Below, piece by piece: positions 1-11,249 of a stretch of 64,000 bases of DNA (within the stretch, counting starts at the first letter, position 1; every line of letters begins with the position of its first letter). Source of the stretch: Saururus chinensis (taxonomy: Eukaryota > Streptophyta > Magnoliopsida > Piperales > Saururaceae); assembly GCA_035235625.1 (NCBI GenBank), contig CP141146.1:38919709-38983708 (forward strand), given 5' to 3'. The notes under the pieces are model-generated. The model did not search any database, was not told where the DNA came from, and worked only from the letters and a program-made list of their open reading frames with translations. A program made the position numbers and the translations under genes.

Positions 1-180
1 ATTGTGTATATGTCGCTAATAAAATAAAAAAATACTTAATCAATATGCCACTAATAACATAATATTAGCGACGCTTTTAAAGCGTCGTTAAAAACAAAAA
101 AATAAAAAAATCCCCGGTGGGCCAGGGAAGGGAGAGCGGGCCGGAGGATGGTGGGGCACCGGAATCTGGCCCCTCTCCTT

Positions 181-860
181 CCCCCCTAAAAATCAAAGGA
201 GGGGGAGAAGGAGGACGGCAACGGCGGTGTCGTCCTCCAGCCCCATACCTAGTCCCCCCCCTCCCCAGCTCCGTCCCCATCCTGTAATTTGGGGAAGGAG
301 GGGGACCGCAGCAGGGGGGATAGGGGGGAGCAAGGGGGCCGGAGGATGGCGATGCCCTCCCAATCCCCCTCTCACTGGCTCCCACCCCCCACCCCCCCCC
401 CCCCCTCCTCTGAAAATCAGATGAAGAGGGGAAGGAGGGCGAGAGGGGAGACCGGAGCGGGGGGAGGGCAGAGTGCCACCGTCCTCTATACCCCCACCCC
501 CCTCCCAGTCTCCCCTCTCCCCGGCTCCGAGCCCCCTCCTCTGAAAATCAGCGGGGAGCGAGGGAGGGGGGGGACCGGGAGGGGGGAAGGAGGGGAGGGG
601 AGTGGAGTGGAGCAGGCGGAGCGTGAGGACAGCACCACTGCTGTCCTCCGGCCCCCCACCGCCTCCCGGTCCCCCCTCTCCCTAGTTCCTTCCCCTCACC
701 CTCCTCTGAAAATTAGAGGAAGGGGGGATGGAAGGGGGGCGGAGGGGGAGGGCGGAGCAAGGGGAGCAGTATGACGGCGGCAGTGCCGCCATCCTCGGGC
801 ACCCTCCAGCCTGCCATCCCCCTCCTCTAAAAATCAGAGGAAGGGGGGAAGGAGTGGGCA
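181..860. repeat. G-rich imperfect repeats with a small palindrome
   Basis: Five copies of a short palindromic core (cctctgaaaatcagagg and variants) occur near 184, 405, 535, 701 and 822. Each is followed by a purine-rich stretch such as aaggggggaaggag, with spacing of 121 to 221 bases. Open frames through this stretch are proline/glycine-rich by-products of base composition, and I call no gene. It occupies the GC-rich position that 57460-58015 holds in the other CACTA copy. Confidence 0.55.
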
Positions 861-1124
861 AAGCAGGGTGGAGGCAGCATTGCCGGGGGCAGATGCGGGC
901 GTCTGATGGCGGCTAGAGGTGGGGCACAAAAGGGGAGGAGCAGCGGGGGTGAAGCGCAGAAGACGGAGGTGAACCGGCGGCGGACGGCGTAAACGATGCA
1001 GATAGGCGGCATACGGCGGAGAAAAGGTGGCAGACGGCGGAGAAAAGGCGGCGGAAGGCGGAGAAAGGGCGACTGATGGCAGACGTCAGAGGGGGTAGGA
1101 GAGGAGGGTCGGGACCAAAAAAGA

Positions 1125-1205
1125 TGACCCATGCAGGCAATATATACTCGCCACGCGCGATGCAAATCACCCTGCACGGGCAAATTTCACGTTTCGCGCA
1201 CATGC
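1125..1205 (+). promoter_or_regulatory. Possible TATA-type promoter inside the CACTA-like element
   Basis: At the end of the GC-rich block, tatatactcgcc lies at about 1141-1152 and is followed by CG-rich sequence, then an AT-rich stretch with gcgacgctt motifs. The complete CACTA copy has a comparable TATA-like stretch (cttttataaacgcagggg, about 57900) at the equivalent place. The role is an inference from position and composition. Confidence 0.2.
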
Positions 1206-1395
1206 CTTCTTTCTAACTACGCATAGTTAGCGTTACAAATGATATTCATTTGCGACGCTTAGCCTACATGTTGCAAAAATAATTCTTCTAACGACGTTTT
1301 TAAACGCGTTGCAACCATTTCAATATTTGCAGCGTTCATACAACGTTGCCAAATGATTTCATTTGTGACACTTATAAATAAGCGTCGCAAAAACT

Positions 1396-3558
1396 TCTCC
1401 CCCCTCTCCTCCTCTCTCTCTACCCTCTCTCCTCCATGTCCTCCCTCTCTCTCCTCTCTCCTCTCCTCCCTCTCTCCTCTCTCTCCCTCCTCTCTCCCTC
1501 TCCTCTCTCCTCTCTCTCTACCCTCTCTCCCTCTTCTATCTCCTCTCTCTCTCCCCTCTCTCTATCTCTCTCCTTTTCCTCTCTCCTCACCCTCTCCTCT
1601 ACTCTCTCTCTCCCTCTCCTCTCTCTCCTCTCACTCTCCCTACATAATATCTCTCCTCTAATTTTAATTTTTTAAGATTTTTTATTCTTTAAAATTAATT
1701 TTAAAAAATAAAAAATGAATTAAAAGAAATCCTATTAGTGATGTATATAATTACACATCACTATACGTCGCTAATACATATACTACTAGCGACGTATATA
1801 TCTATACGTCACTAAGAGTATTTTTTTTATTTTTTATTTTAAAAATATAAAAAATTAATAAAATAAATTAAAATAAAATTACTCTCCCTCTCCTCTCTCT
1901 TCTCCCTCACCTCTCCCCCTTCCTCTCCTCTCTCTTCTCCCTCTCCTCTCCCTCACCTCTCTCTCTCCCTCTATTCCTCTCTCCCCTCTCTATCTTTCTT
2001 CTCTTCCTCTCTCCTCTCTCTCCTCTCTCCCTACATACTATCTCTCCTTTAATTTCAATTTTTTAAGATTTTTATTCTTTAAAATTATTTTTTTAAAAAA
2101 AATTAAAAGAAATCTTATTAGTGACGTATATAATTATATGTCGCTAATATGTTACGTATTAGTGACGTATATTTATATGTCTCTAATATATATACTATTA
2201 GCGACGTATACATCTATACGTCGCTAAAAGTATTTCTATCAATTTTTAAATTTTATTTTAAAATTATAGAAATTTAAAAAAAATCAAAATTAAAATAAAA
2301 TTAATCTCCCTCTCCCTCTCCTCCCTCTCTCTCTTCTCCCTCTCCTCTCGCTTTCCTCCTCTCTCTCCTCTCTCTCTCCCTCCCCTCTCCTTCCCTCTCC
2401 ACCTCTCTCTCCCCTCTCTCCCTCTATCTATCATTCTCTCCTCTCTCCCTACACACTATCTCTCCTTTAATTTTAATTTTTTAATATTTTTTATTATTTT
2501 AAATTATTTTTGAAAAATTAAAAAGAATTAAAAGATATCCTATTAACGACGTATATATTTGTACGTTGCTAATAGTATTTTTTTTAATATTATTTTTAAA
2601 AAAATAAAAATAAAATTACTCTCCCTCTCCTCTCTCATCTCCCTCTCCTTTCTCTCTCTCTTCTCCATCTGCTCTCCCTTTCCTCCTCTCACCACTTTCT
2701 CTGCCTCTCCTCTCTTTCCCTCCCCTCCTCTCTCCCCTCTCTCTCACTCTCTCTCCCCTCTCCCTACACACACTCTCTCCTTTAATTTCAATTATTTAAG
2801 ATTTTTTATTCTTTAAAATTAATTATTAAAAATAAAAAAGATTAAAAGAAATCCTATTAGCGACGTATAGAATTATACGTCGCTAATATGTCAAGTATTA
2901 GCGATGCATAATTCTATACGTCACTAATACATATGCTATTAGCGGCATATATATTTATACGTCGCTAATAATATTTTTTTTATTTTTTATTTTAAAAATA
3001 TAAAAAATAATAAAATAATTTTAAAAAAATAAAATAAAATTACTCTCTCTCTCTTCTCCCTCTCCTCTCTCTCCCTCTCCACTCTTTCCCTGTACTCTCT
3101 CCCCTCTCTCTATCTCTCTCCTCTTCCTCTCTCCTCTCTCTCCCTCTCTCTCCTCTCTCTCTCCCTCTCCCTCTCCTCTCTTTCCCTCTCGTCCTCTCTC
3201 CCCTCTTTCTACTCTCTCTCTCCTCTCTCCCTACACATTATCTCTCCTTCAATTTTAATTTTTTAAGATTTTTTATTCTTTAAAATTAATTTTAAAATAT
3301 AAAAAAATTATTAAAAGAAATATTATTAGCGACGTATATAATTATATGTGCTAATAATATGTCACGTATTAGTGACATATAATTATATACATCGCTAATA
3401 CATATATTATTAGTGATGTATATATCTACAAGTCGCTAATAGTATTTTTATTAATTTTTAAATTATATTTTAAAAATATAAAAATTTTAAAAAAAAATTA
3501 AAATAAATTTACTCTCCCTCTCCTCTCTCTCCTCTCCCTCTTGTCTCTCATTCCTCCT
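1396..3558. repeat. Higher-order repeat: CT tract + AT block + tagcgacgta motifs, about five units
   Basis: The unit is a CT-rich tract of 150-270 bases, then ctccctacata, then taattttaattttttaaga with following A/T runs, then paired tagcgacgtata / tatacgtcgctaat motifs, then another AT block. The taattttaattttttaag anchor recurs near 1655, 2048, 2463, 2778 and 3245, so the period is about 315-470 bases. The pyrimidine strand is always the plus strand. Predicted serine/leucine-rich peptides here are low-complexity artefacts. Confidence 0.65.
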
Positions 3559-3639
3559 TGGGAAATATTTTTCAAAGTGGTGTTCCTTTTTGCCACACAG
3601 GCGCCAGCGTGTCTTTTTTTTTAAGTTGATTTCATCATT

Positions 3640-3850
3640 TAGAACGATGAAATTGGTTTAAAGTCGGTTTCGTCGTTTAGTTAACGATGAAACCGTCTGG
3701 ACGATGACCCGGTTTCGTCGTTCTAAACGACGAAACTGCCACACTCAGCACATTTCGTCCTTCGGTCTCGCCAACAACACTGACTTCGTTGTTCTAAACG
3801 ACGAAATCAGCTTAAGTTGATTTCGTCCTTCTGAACGACGAAATCATCGT
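3640..3850. repeat. MULE left subterminal palindromic repeats
   Basis: There are repeated inverted pairs of tttcgtcgtt and aacgacgaaa, for example gtttcgtcgttctaaacgac at about 3712. At least four hairpin-capable units are present. The same motif family (tttcgtcctt / aaggacgaaat) sits at both ends of the other elements in this MULE family. In MULEs such arrays are candidate transposase-binding sites; that role is inferred. Confidence 0.6.
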
Positions 3851-4709
3851 CGTTAAAGTCACGAATCCGCTCCACCTCCAATCGCGTTTCCACTGCATTC
3901 TACCTGGTTTTCGCTCAGCCAGGTTCTGCCAACGACGTCTAGTCCGCTCTGCTGCCTCTGCTGGCGTCCGGCCTGCCGTCTAGCCCACCACAGATGTCCA
4001 GCCCTCTGCCAAGCACACAGCCAGTCCCGACGCCTATCTTGCAGCCCGTCCCACCGCCAGTCCCACTGTTCTACTCCGCCTCCTTTGCTGACGTCCGGCC
4101 CTGCCAGTCCCATCGCCGACATCCAGCCCGCCGCCAATCCCACCGCTGACGTCCTTTCTCCTTCCCACAGCATTCTCCGTTGGCCGCCATCATACTTGTG
4201 CCCAATTCATACCCAATCCGTGGTACCCTAATTCTCCATTTTGTTAAATAATTGGTTTAGAAATATCTTCATGTAAAGTCTGTACTTAAATTAAATATTT
4301 ACTACGTGTCTAGGTTTTGCATTTTGCCTCTTACAGAAGCACTACTCCAGGTTGTTTCGGTGTTGGTAAGTAGCTTATGAACTCTCTATTAATTTAGTAT
4401 TTTGGTGTAATGTGCGATTTGGATGATTTAGTTAAAAATAAGCATTTTTTGTTGAGGGGCTTTAGTGTTTTTTTTACGACTTATATGGTTTGTGACATTG
4501 CATCTGTTATCGCATTAATTGTGTAATTTTATTGATTAGAAAATTTACTCATTAATATAAAGTCTTCATGATATGCTTATATACTTGGTAAATCTATTAG
4601 TTTCTATGTGTATATATTTTAAAAATATATCGGTTAGGGTAGATATTAGTATTAGTTTGTTTAATCTAATATTAATTTAATTTATTATTTATGAATTAAT
4701 TGAATAGAA

Positions 4710-7303
4710 ATGGCAGAAGAAATGGTTAGTTTTTTAATTAACTATGACGGACGCATAGAAGGATTATTAATTAAGAAACCATCTACATTTGATGAATTTG
4801 AGATGCACGTAGCAAGCAAGGTTGGGTTGGATCGAAGAAGATGGAAAATTACTATCAAATGTAATATTCCGTCCTATGGATCGAGAATGATACTAATGTG
4901 CATAAATGATGATGCATCAATGGCTTTTATGTTTCACCACTCATGTGACAAAATTTCTTTCAAGTTATTTCTCGAAAAAGAGGCACGAGCGACTAGTGAA
5001 AGGCGAAGTAGTTCACATAGGAGCTCTCATAGAAGCTCACACAGGAGCTCGGATAGAAATGTGAACAATGAAAGTCATATACAAATGCCGGTGGACGACG
5101 AAGAAGAAGGAAATTTATTTATGACAGTAGCTTCAAATGAACGTCATAGGTCGTCTGCCCCTATTTACGATGGAAGTGGATCTAATTGGAGGTAAGGTTG
5201 ATTTAGTTGTGAATACGTTTTGAATCTTATTATCCTTTAATGAAAATATGTTTAGCTAAATTTTGAGATTTTGTGTGTAATATGGAAGGTCCACGACGCA
5301 TGCACACGAGCCATTTAGCATTCAAATGTCTCAAGGCGGTGCATGGTATGAAACTCAAAGTTCGATGGGCCTTCATTACCCCTACACGTATGTTGGTCAT
5401 GCCGATGCTGGACCATCTAATCAAAGGTGAAATATATATTTATAAATGAATTTAACTTTTTAAGGCTTACAAATTTAATACATATGCGATGTTTATATGT
5501 AGGGGGGATATGTCTACGGTGAAGATATTAATGAAAATAAGGATAATGAAGGTGAAGATAATATTGACGAAGTAAGTGGAGAAGATTCTGACATGAGTGT
5601 AGAAGGGGTTAGAGGTGAAAAAAGTGCTCAACAGATGGTTGACGGGGAGGGGGATGATGCAGTAGACAATGTATTGTTGGGAATGATATGAATGTAGATG
5701 ATGACAAGCCGCCGTACTATGAAGTGGAGCCACTTTATGCACACATCACAGATGAGGAGATAGATGCGGCAGTTAATTCTACAATGGCTATGGACCAACA
5801 AAATGAAGATGTGATATATGTTGGCCGCATCTTTGAGAATAAAGAAGCATTTGTTGCAGCCTTGTAGGAGTTTTCCATTCAAAATCATGTTGAATACAAG
5901 GTTGTACGAACAAATCCATCAGAGTATACAGTGAAGTGCATTGATAGCACTTGCCCTTGGAGAGTGCATGGCTCAATCAAAAGGGGTGGTGGGTACTTTA
6001 AATTGAAGACATACAAAGGTGACCACACATGTCGAAATGCCCATCTTAGCACAGATCATAGGCAATGCAGTGCCTCCTTTATTTCAAAGGTCATAATGCC
6101 CGCTATCCAAGCCGAATTAAGGCAATGCAGTGCCCAGCTATAGCAGGGTTTTGACATTGCATCCCCGTGATTGGTGTTGATGCCACTCACTTATATGACA
6201 GATACCCCGGTGCTCTTATCGCTGCAACGGCTACAGATAGAAATAATGGGTTATTTCCTCTTACATTCGGGCTTGTCGGGAAGGAAGATGGAGACAATTG
6301 GAAATGGTTTCTAATAGAATTGAGGGATCATGTACTGATGGGCATGACGAACATTGTCATTATTTCAAATCGACATAAGGGGCTTCAGAAGGTCGTGCTT
6401 GAGGTTCTTCCAGAGCCGGATTACCACCATCGTTATTGCATCCGTCACATAAAAAGCAAATTTTAAGGAGTTCAAAAATGATACACTAACGGACTTGATT
6501 GGGGCAGCAGCTTGTGCACTCACAGTAGAAAGGTTTGATGCTAAAATGGACTTGATTGGTCAAGAGAGTCCTAGGGCAAAACATCTCCTCTTAGGAGGAG
6601 AATTGCATCCTATACAGTGGTCCCTTGCACACGGTGGTTTTATGACATTTGGCATGACGACTACAAATATGGCTGAAAGTTTAAATAGAGTCTTGAAAGG
6701 GACACGAGGTTTACCTATGCAGGCTTTAGTGTCAGCTATCTTTTATCGGCTCTTAAAATTTTTTGTTAAACAATCTTCTGCCGCCTCTGCCATGGCCACC
6801 CCATATACTCCCAAAGTGGAAGCTATATTGAGAGAGCAAACAAGAAAAATTGGGGAGTATATAGTTAATAGGATCAACAGGAGTCAGTATGAAGTGACGT
6901 CAATTCGTGCTCGAAAGGTTATGGTAAATGCTACGATGCATACTTGTACATGCAACATCCCTCGGGTTTATGGTTATCCTTGATCGCACCTTATCGCCGT
7001 GTGGGCAAAGCGGCGGGAGCCAATCCATGCATCACTGTTTTACACATCTCTACTTATAAAAATGTGTACTCTACATAATTTTATTCTCCTCGTGGTCGGG
7101 AGTATTGGGAGAGGGATATAGCTTTTGTGTTATACCCACTGATAGCAATAAGGCAACCCGGTCGCCCACGGTTTGTTCGCATTAGGAATACTATGGACCG
7201 CAGAACAATGGAAAGAGATGGTAGAGGAGGATATAAATGCAGGAGGTGTAAACAAAGTGGGCATAATAGTAAATCATGTAGAAACACTCCCGTTGATTGG
7301 TAA
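4710..7303 (+). pseudogene. MURA-type MULE transposase relic
   Basis: The first exon, 4710-5191, begins MAEEMVSFLINYDGRIEG, a MULE N-terminal region, and ends at a GTAAGG donor. A second exon spans about 5289-5426 and a third, acidic exon starts at about 5504. The MuDR DNA-binding region reads VKCIDSTCPWRVHGS at about 5930. The DDE transposase domain reads GVDATHLYDRYPGALIAAT (about 6173) through DNWKWFLIELRD to YCIRHIKSKF. A SWIM-type finger (CTCNIPRVYGYP, about 6950) and a CCHC knuckle (CRRCKQSGHNSKSC, about 7240) follow. It is dead: in-frame stops at about 5866 and 6140, a frameshift near 5690, an apparent deletion near 6145-6165, and a TGA replacing the expected Cys of PCSHL at about 6981. 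The residue expected to be the second catalytic Asp reads Asn (SNRHKG). Confidence 0.85.
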
Positions 7304-7399
7304 ACATATAATCAACCTCTGTATTTATTCTATTTTTTTAGTTATGTATGCATGTGTTCCTTTCGATTAATGATATGATCAAAATTTTTCACAAATAAT

Positions 7400-9719
7400 A
7401 TGGATCATGCAAAGCCTTCTTACAAGCCAGGACCGAGTGACACTTCCGTACTTATACAGCAGGAGTCACATAGGTCTGCTGCTATTTGGAGAGGAGAGGT
7501 ATGATAAATTTTTTATAAAATTTGTTTTATTTTTTGGATGATATAGTATGCTATGTTATAATTTTAAAATTTATTATAGGACCCCGGGTGCCTTGAGTGC
7601 ACCAAATATTTTAAATATCTCCGCCATTGGCCCATAGATGAGCTTATTTTACCTTATATCGAGCGAGCGGGATTTAGCCATTTCATTCATCGATAGTACG
7701 TCCGTCTCGATCGGCCGCTATTGACAGCTCTTGTTGAGAGATGGAGGAGGGAGACTTAGACGTTTCATTTGTCATATGGAGAGATGTCCATCACGCTCAT
7801 GGATGTGGCAGTTCTATTAGGACTTCGTATTGATGGACGTCCGGTGACAAGCACGACAGGAGGAGCTCATATGGATATATTAGTTAGACTTCTTGGTAGA
7901 GCTCCTCCTACTACAGTGATGTGTGGTAGCCGAGTGAGCCTACGATGGCTCTTTCAGGAGTTTCGCAAGCTCCCAGCCGATGCTACAGAGATAGTTATCT
8001 AGCAGCATGCACGAGCCTATTTATTATATTTACTTGGAGCCACGATATTTGCGGATACCACAAGCAGCCATGTGCATGTTTCGTATCTCTCTTTCCTTTC
8101 CGACTTTGACATGGCTGGCACTTATTCATGGGGTAGTGCTACTCTCGCATTCTTATACCGAGAGTTAGGAAAAGCATGCCAGGCCATGACCTCGGGGATT
8201 GCGGGCTATCTGACCCTTCTTCAGGTAATTAATTGTGTAACTTTACTTAGTGTTTTAGTCACGTATAATTTTTTAATTCTAATATTTGTTATCACCATTT
8301 TATGACATAGTTATGGTCGTGGGAGCACTTACATGTCGGCCGACCAACTGCTGAGATGGGTCGCTTGGTCGAGGGTGCTCCATTAGGGGCAAAGTAGGTT
8401 GTATTTATGTTTACCACATTACTTTTTTAGCAATGTTTTATGTACATATGCTGAACTCATTTCTTAAATTTAACTCCTTAAGGTGGAATGTTCGGAAAAA
8501 GAGAACCGAAAATCCACAAGGAGTCCTCCGATTGTATAGAGGGGAGTTAGACCACCAGCGGCTATACCAGGTAATTTTATTACCTTGTTGAACTTTTTTA
8601 TGTAATGATTTTAAAAAAAATTGTCATTATTTAAACTAAATTATCTTTATATATTGTATAGATTATTTGGTAGCCGTACTCGGAGGACTTGTTGGCTGTG
8701 TTACCTCCCCTCTGCACGGACGGTCGAGAGGTGTGGCTTTCTCGAACCCTTCTAATATGTTACAAGATTATCGAGATGCATGTGCCGAATCGAGTAATGT
8801 TCCAGTTTAATCTGGAGCAAGGGGTCCCACCTTCTATTGTCGAGTTTGTCTATTGCATCACATGACAAGGCTGCCATATTACCGACTGGGCTATACATCA
8901 TGCGTCGTATATTGCTCGATGGGAGGATAAGAGAGCCACTATTATTAGAGGGGAGATGGCTATGACATTGCGAAATGTTCGTAGTACTTATATGCAGTGG
9001 TATTTACCAATTACACGATGATATATTTTATCGCGCGATGACGTAGAGGAGATGAAATATCAGCCTAGGGGAGCGTATGAGGTAGCTCTAGTAAGTACAA
9101 CTTTGTTAATTAAGGCATATATTATTTCTTATTTTGTTTTAATTATTTATCTAATATTTAATTTATTTTTTTATAGCTTCGTCAGGTTCGACATACGCAT
9201 GTGTATTTGAGTGATGCACTTGTCACCTGTACTTTGCGCGAGGACTTAGCAGCAGCATGTGAGTCGGTGATTAGAGCGTCTGATGATCTCCTTCGTAGCT
9301 TGCCACTACTTCATTCAGTGATCACGGATATTCATCGAGATTATCCTATCGACGAGGCCGCTCAGACGCAACCGATGCACTCTTCATGCCCTGATATTCC
9401 ATCATCATCAGCAGCGTATAGCTCTCCTCCAGGTTCATCATTTCCGGAGACTACACATATAGCTCAGCCAGATCCGATTTTATATTATAGATGACATCGG
9501 CCAGCTCGTATTGTACCATCTATTACTTATGCTTAGCCGGAGCCGAAGCCGGAGCCCGAGCAGGAGCCGGACCAGGAGTCGCAGCTAGAGCCCTAGCCGG
9601 AGCCAGAGCCGGAGCCACAGCCACAGCCAAAGATAGAGGTAGATCATGAGGAGCTCGTACACCACCGTCGAGGTCAAGGTCGAGGACAAGGATGTACGAG
9701 ATTACAACATTACTTGTGA
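7400..9719 (+). pseudogene. Plant mobile domain (PMD) protein gene carried by the MULE
   Basis: The first exon, MDHAKPSYKPGPSDTS..., runs from 7400 to a GTATGA donor near 7499. After an intron the frame reads YFKYLRHWPIDELILPYIE and then MDVAVLLGLRIDGRPVT (about 7800), typical of the plant mobile domain found in MAIN/MAIL proteins and in the 'PP7 long form' family. The domain continues through WLFQEFRKLP and YSWGSATLAFLYREL. Further exons (about 8310-8395, 8483-8571, 8663-9090, 9180 onward) carry LWSWEHLHVGRP and the C-terminal region VYLSDALVTCTLRED. The tail has glutamate-proline repeats (PEPEPEPQPQP) and an RGQGRGQG basic end, with a stop at 9717-9719. About eight in-frame stops make it a pseudogene. 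Host PMD proteins act in silencing and development; the role of the mobile copy is unknown. Confidence 0.75.
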
Positions 9720-9869
9720 TGTACTATATTTGTTACTCGTCTATGATGTACTTTAATGATATTTGTTATGGGTGGAATGAATGAAGTCGTGTATGTATTG
9801 TCTATGTTTTGAATGAATGAACAGGGGCAGGTGATAAAATTAGTTTTAAATAGTAATTTTAAAAAATTT

Positions 9870-10070
9870 TATTTTGATTTCGTCATTTAGAAGTATGAAA
9901 TCAGTGTTCTTCTGCGACCGAAGGCTAGAATGGGAGAAGTGTTGGAGTTTCGTCGTTTAGAACGACAAAACCGGGTCAAGTTACAAAACGGTTTTGTCGT
10001 TTAGAATGACGAAATCGTTTTGAAACTAATTTCATCGTTCTAAACGACGAAATCAACTTAAAAAATTAAA
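9870..10070. repeat. MULE right subterminal palindromic repeats
   Basis: Inverted tttcgtcgtt / aacgacaaaa pairs near 9875-9970, 9990-10015 and 10020-10050 mirror the left array. They lie just inside the right terminal repeat and outside both genes. Confidence 0.55.
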
Positions 10071-11249
10071 AAAAAAAGCCATGCTGGCGCCTGCATGGCA
10101 AAAAGGAACACCACTTTGGGTAATATTTCCCAAAGTGGTCTATTTTGGTAAATATTTTTTTAATTATTATTTTAATAATTTTCCCTACATAAAATATCTA
10201 TCAATATTGTAGAAAGTGAATTTATTATGGGTTAGGAGCACAACCAAAGTCAAATTTCCAACAAGGATACTTTTTTCCTAAAATAAAAGGCAAGAAGGGT
10301 ATAAATTGTAAGAAGAATGTTTTTACAAACCATTGCAAGTACTTTAGCAAAAATAAATAAATCTTGCAATTAATGAAGTACCATTTCTCATTTTCTATGT
10401 TTAGAGTCCCCAAATGGGTGCACCTTGGGAATTATAAATCTTTTTTCTTAAATTCCTTAGGGGACATTTCAAGTTTTGTAGAGGATAATGATTTTCCTAC
10501 ATAGGAATTTGTCCAACAAAACCTTACACTTGGGTTGTGTGAGACCCAATTTTCTCTTTCCAATCACGAATTAATGTAGGATTTTGTTGGACAGATTATG
10601 ATGTAAGGTTCTCCGCATGGCACCTTTTTGTAAACCATCCAAAGAAAGGGATTGTTGTTACATTTTTATCATCAATGATGTAAAAAATAGCAATATCACT
10701 TGTAATGAGGCCTCTTCTTGTCAAGCACTATCCAAGATGTCTCTAAATATTGTGGTATGAATTCTGAAATGATATTTGAAATTAATATTAGTCGGAGAAC
10801 TTGTTATTCGCACAATATCTTTTAGTTTTGAAGGTATCACACTTCGGTTGAAGTATGTTGACATTAGTTTTTTTGGCATGCACACTTTCCAAAAAACATT
10901 ATTTGTTAGTATTTGACATGTTGAAAATGCAAAAAAATAGTTGAAAGTACTAGTGATAAAGACTACGATGATTTGAATTGCATTTAACATATACTAGGAA
11001 GAATTCATGCATGTGTAAATACATATTAATTAAGAAAAAAAAAGTTAGATATAAAGTGTGAATCAAATAGAGTTCTCCCTTGCATTCAATAGTTACAATG
11101 CATGCTTCTAGAAACATAATGAATATAAATCACACATAGTATAACTATAAGAACTATACCACCCCAAATGCACTTGTAGTAGGCATATTTCTTAACGTAA
11201 TTGTTAGGATTAAAGCATATATAACATTGGGAAGCAAATCATATGTATT

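Larger units (their letters stand above)
1..3558. mobile_element. Partial CACTA-like element (internal and subterminal part)
   Basis: The segment opens inside an element: gcgacgctt and gcgtcg motifs lie at 60-90, and blocks of tagcgacgta/tacgtcgctaat recur to about 3440. The same motifs, the same AT block and the same CT tracts make up the complete CACTA element at 57007-61202, so I assign this piece to that family. No CACTACAA terminus is visible: the left end is outside the window and the right end is lost at the abrupt junction with the MULE at about 3558. No transposase coding is seen. It is non-autonomous or an internal fragment, and orientation is undetermined. Confidence 0.6.
3559..10185 (+). 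mobile_element. Decayed Mutator-like element (MULE) carrying MURA and PMD genes
   Basis: The right end, read inward on the minus strand, matches the termini of the complete MULE at 52361-53718: gggaaaattatt, then aatatttaccaa, then ccactttgggaaatatt, then gtggtgtt and gccatgcaggcgccagc. It ends at 10185. The left end begins only at ttgggaaatatttttcaaag (3557), so about 50 bases of terminal repeat are missing, and no TSD can be matched. Two genes lie inside in tandem on the plus strand, both broken by stops. The same terminal repeat borders the elements at 47164 and 52361, so this is probably a relic of the family's coding copy. Confidence 0.8.

Noticed and set aside
77-1203. Several proline- and arginine-rich frames on both strands
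   Set aside because: They overlap in many frames within G-rich repeats; no conserved motif.
1353-1675. Serine/leucine/proline-rich plus-strand frames
   Set aside because: Same reason: a direct product of the CT tracts in the CACTA-like element.
10186-10202. Flank tacataaaatatct resembling ctacataatatct of the CACTA CT units, hinting that the MULE sits inside that CACTA
   Set aside because: Similarity stops after about 15 bases, and no cgacgta motifs follow to the right of 10200.
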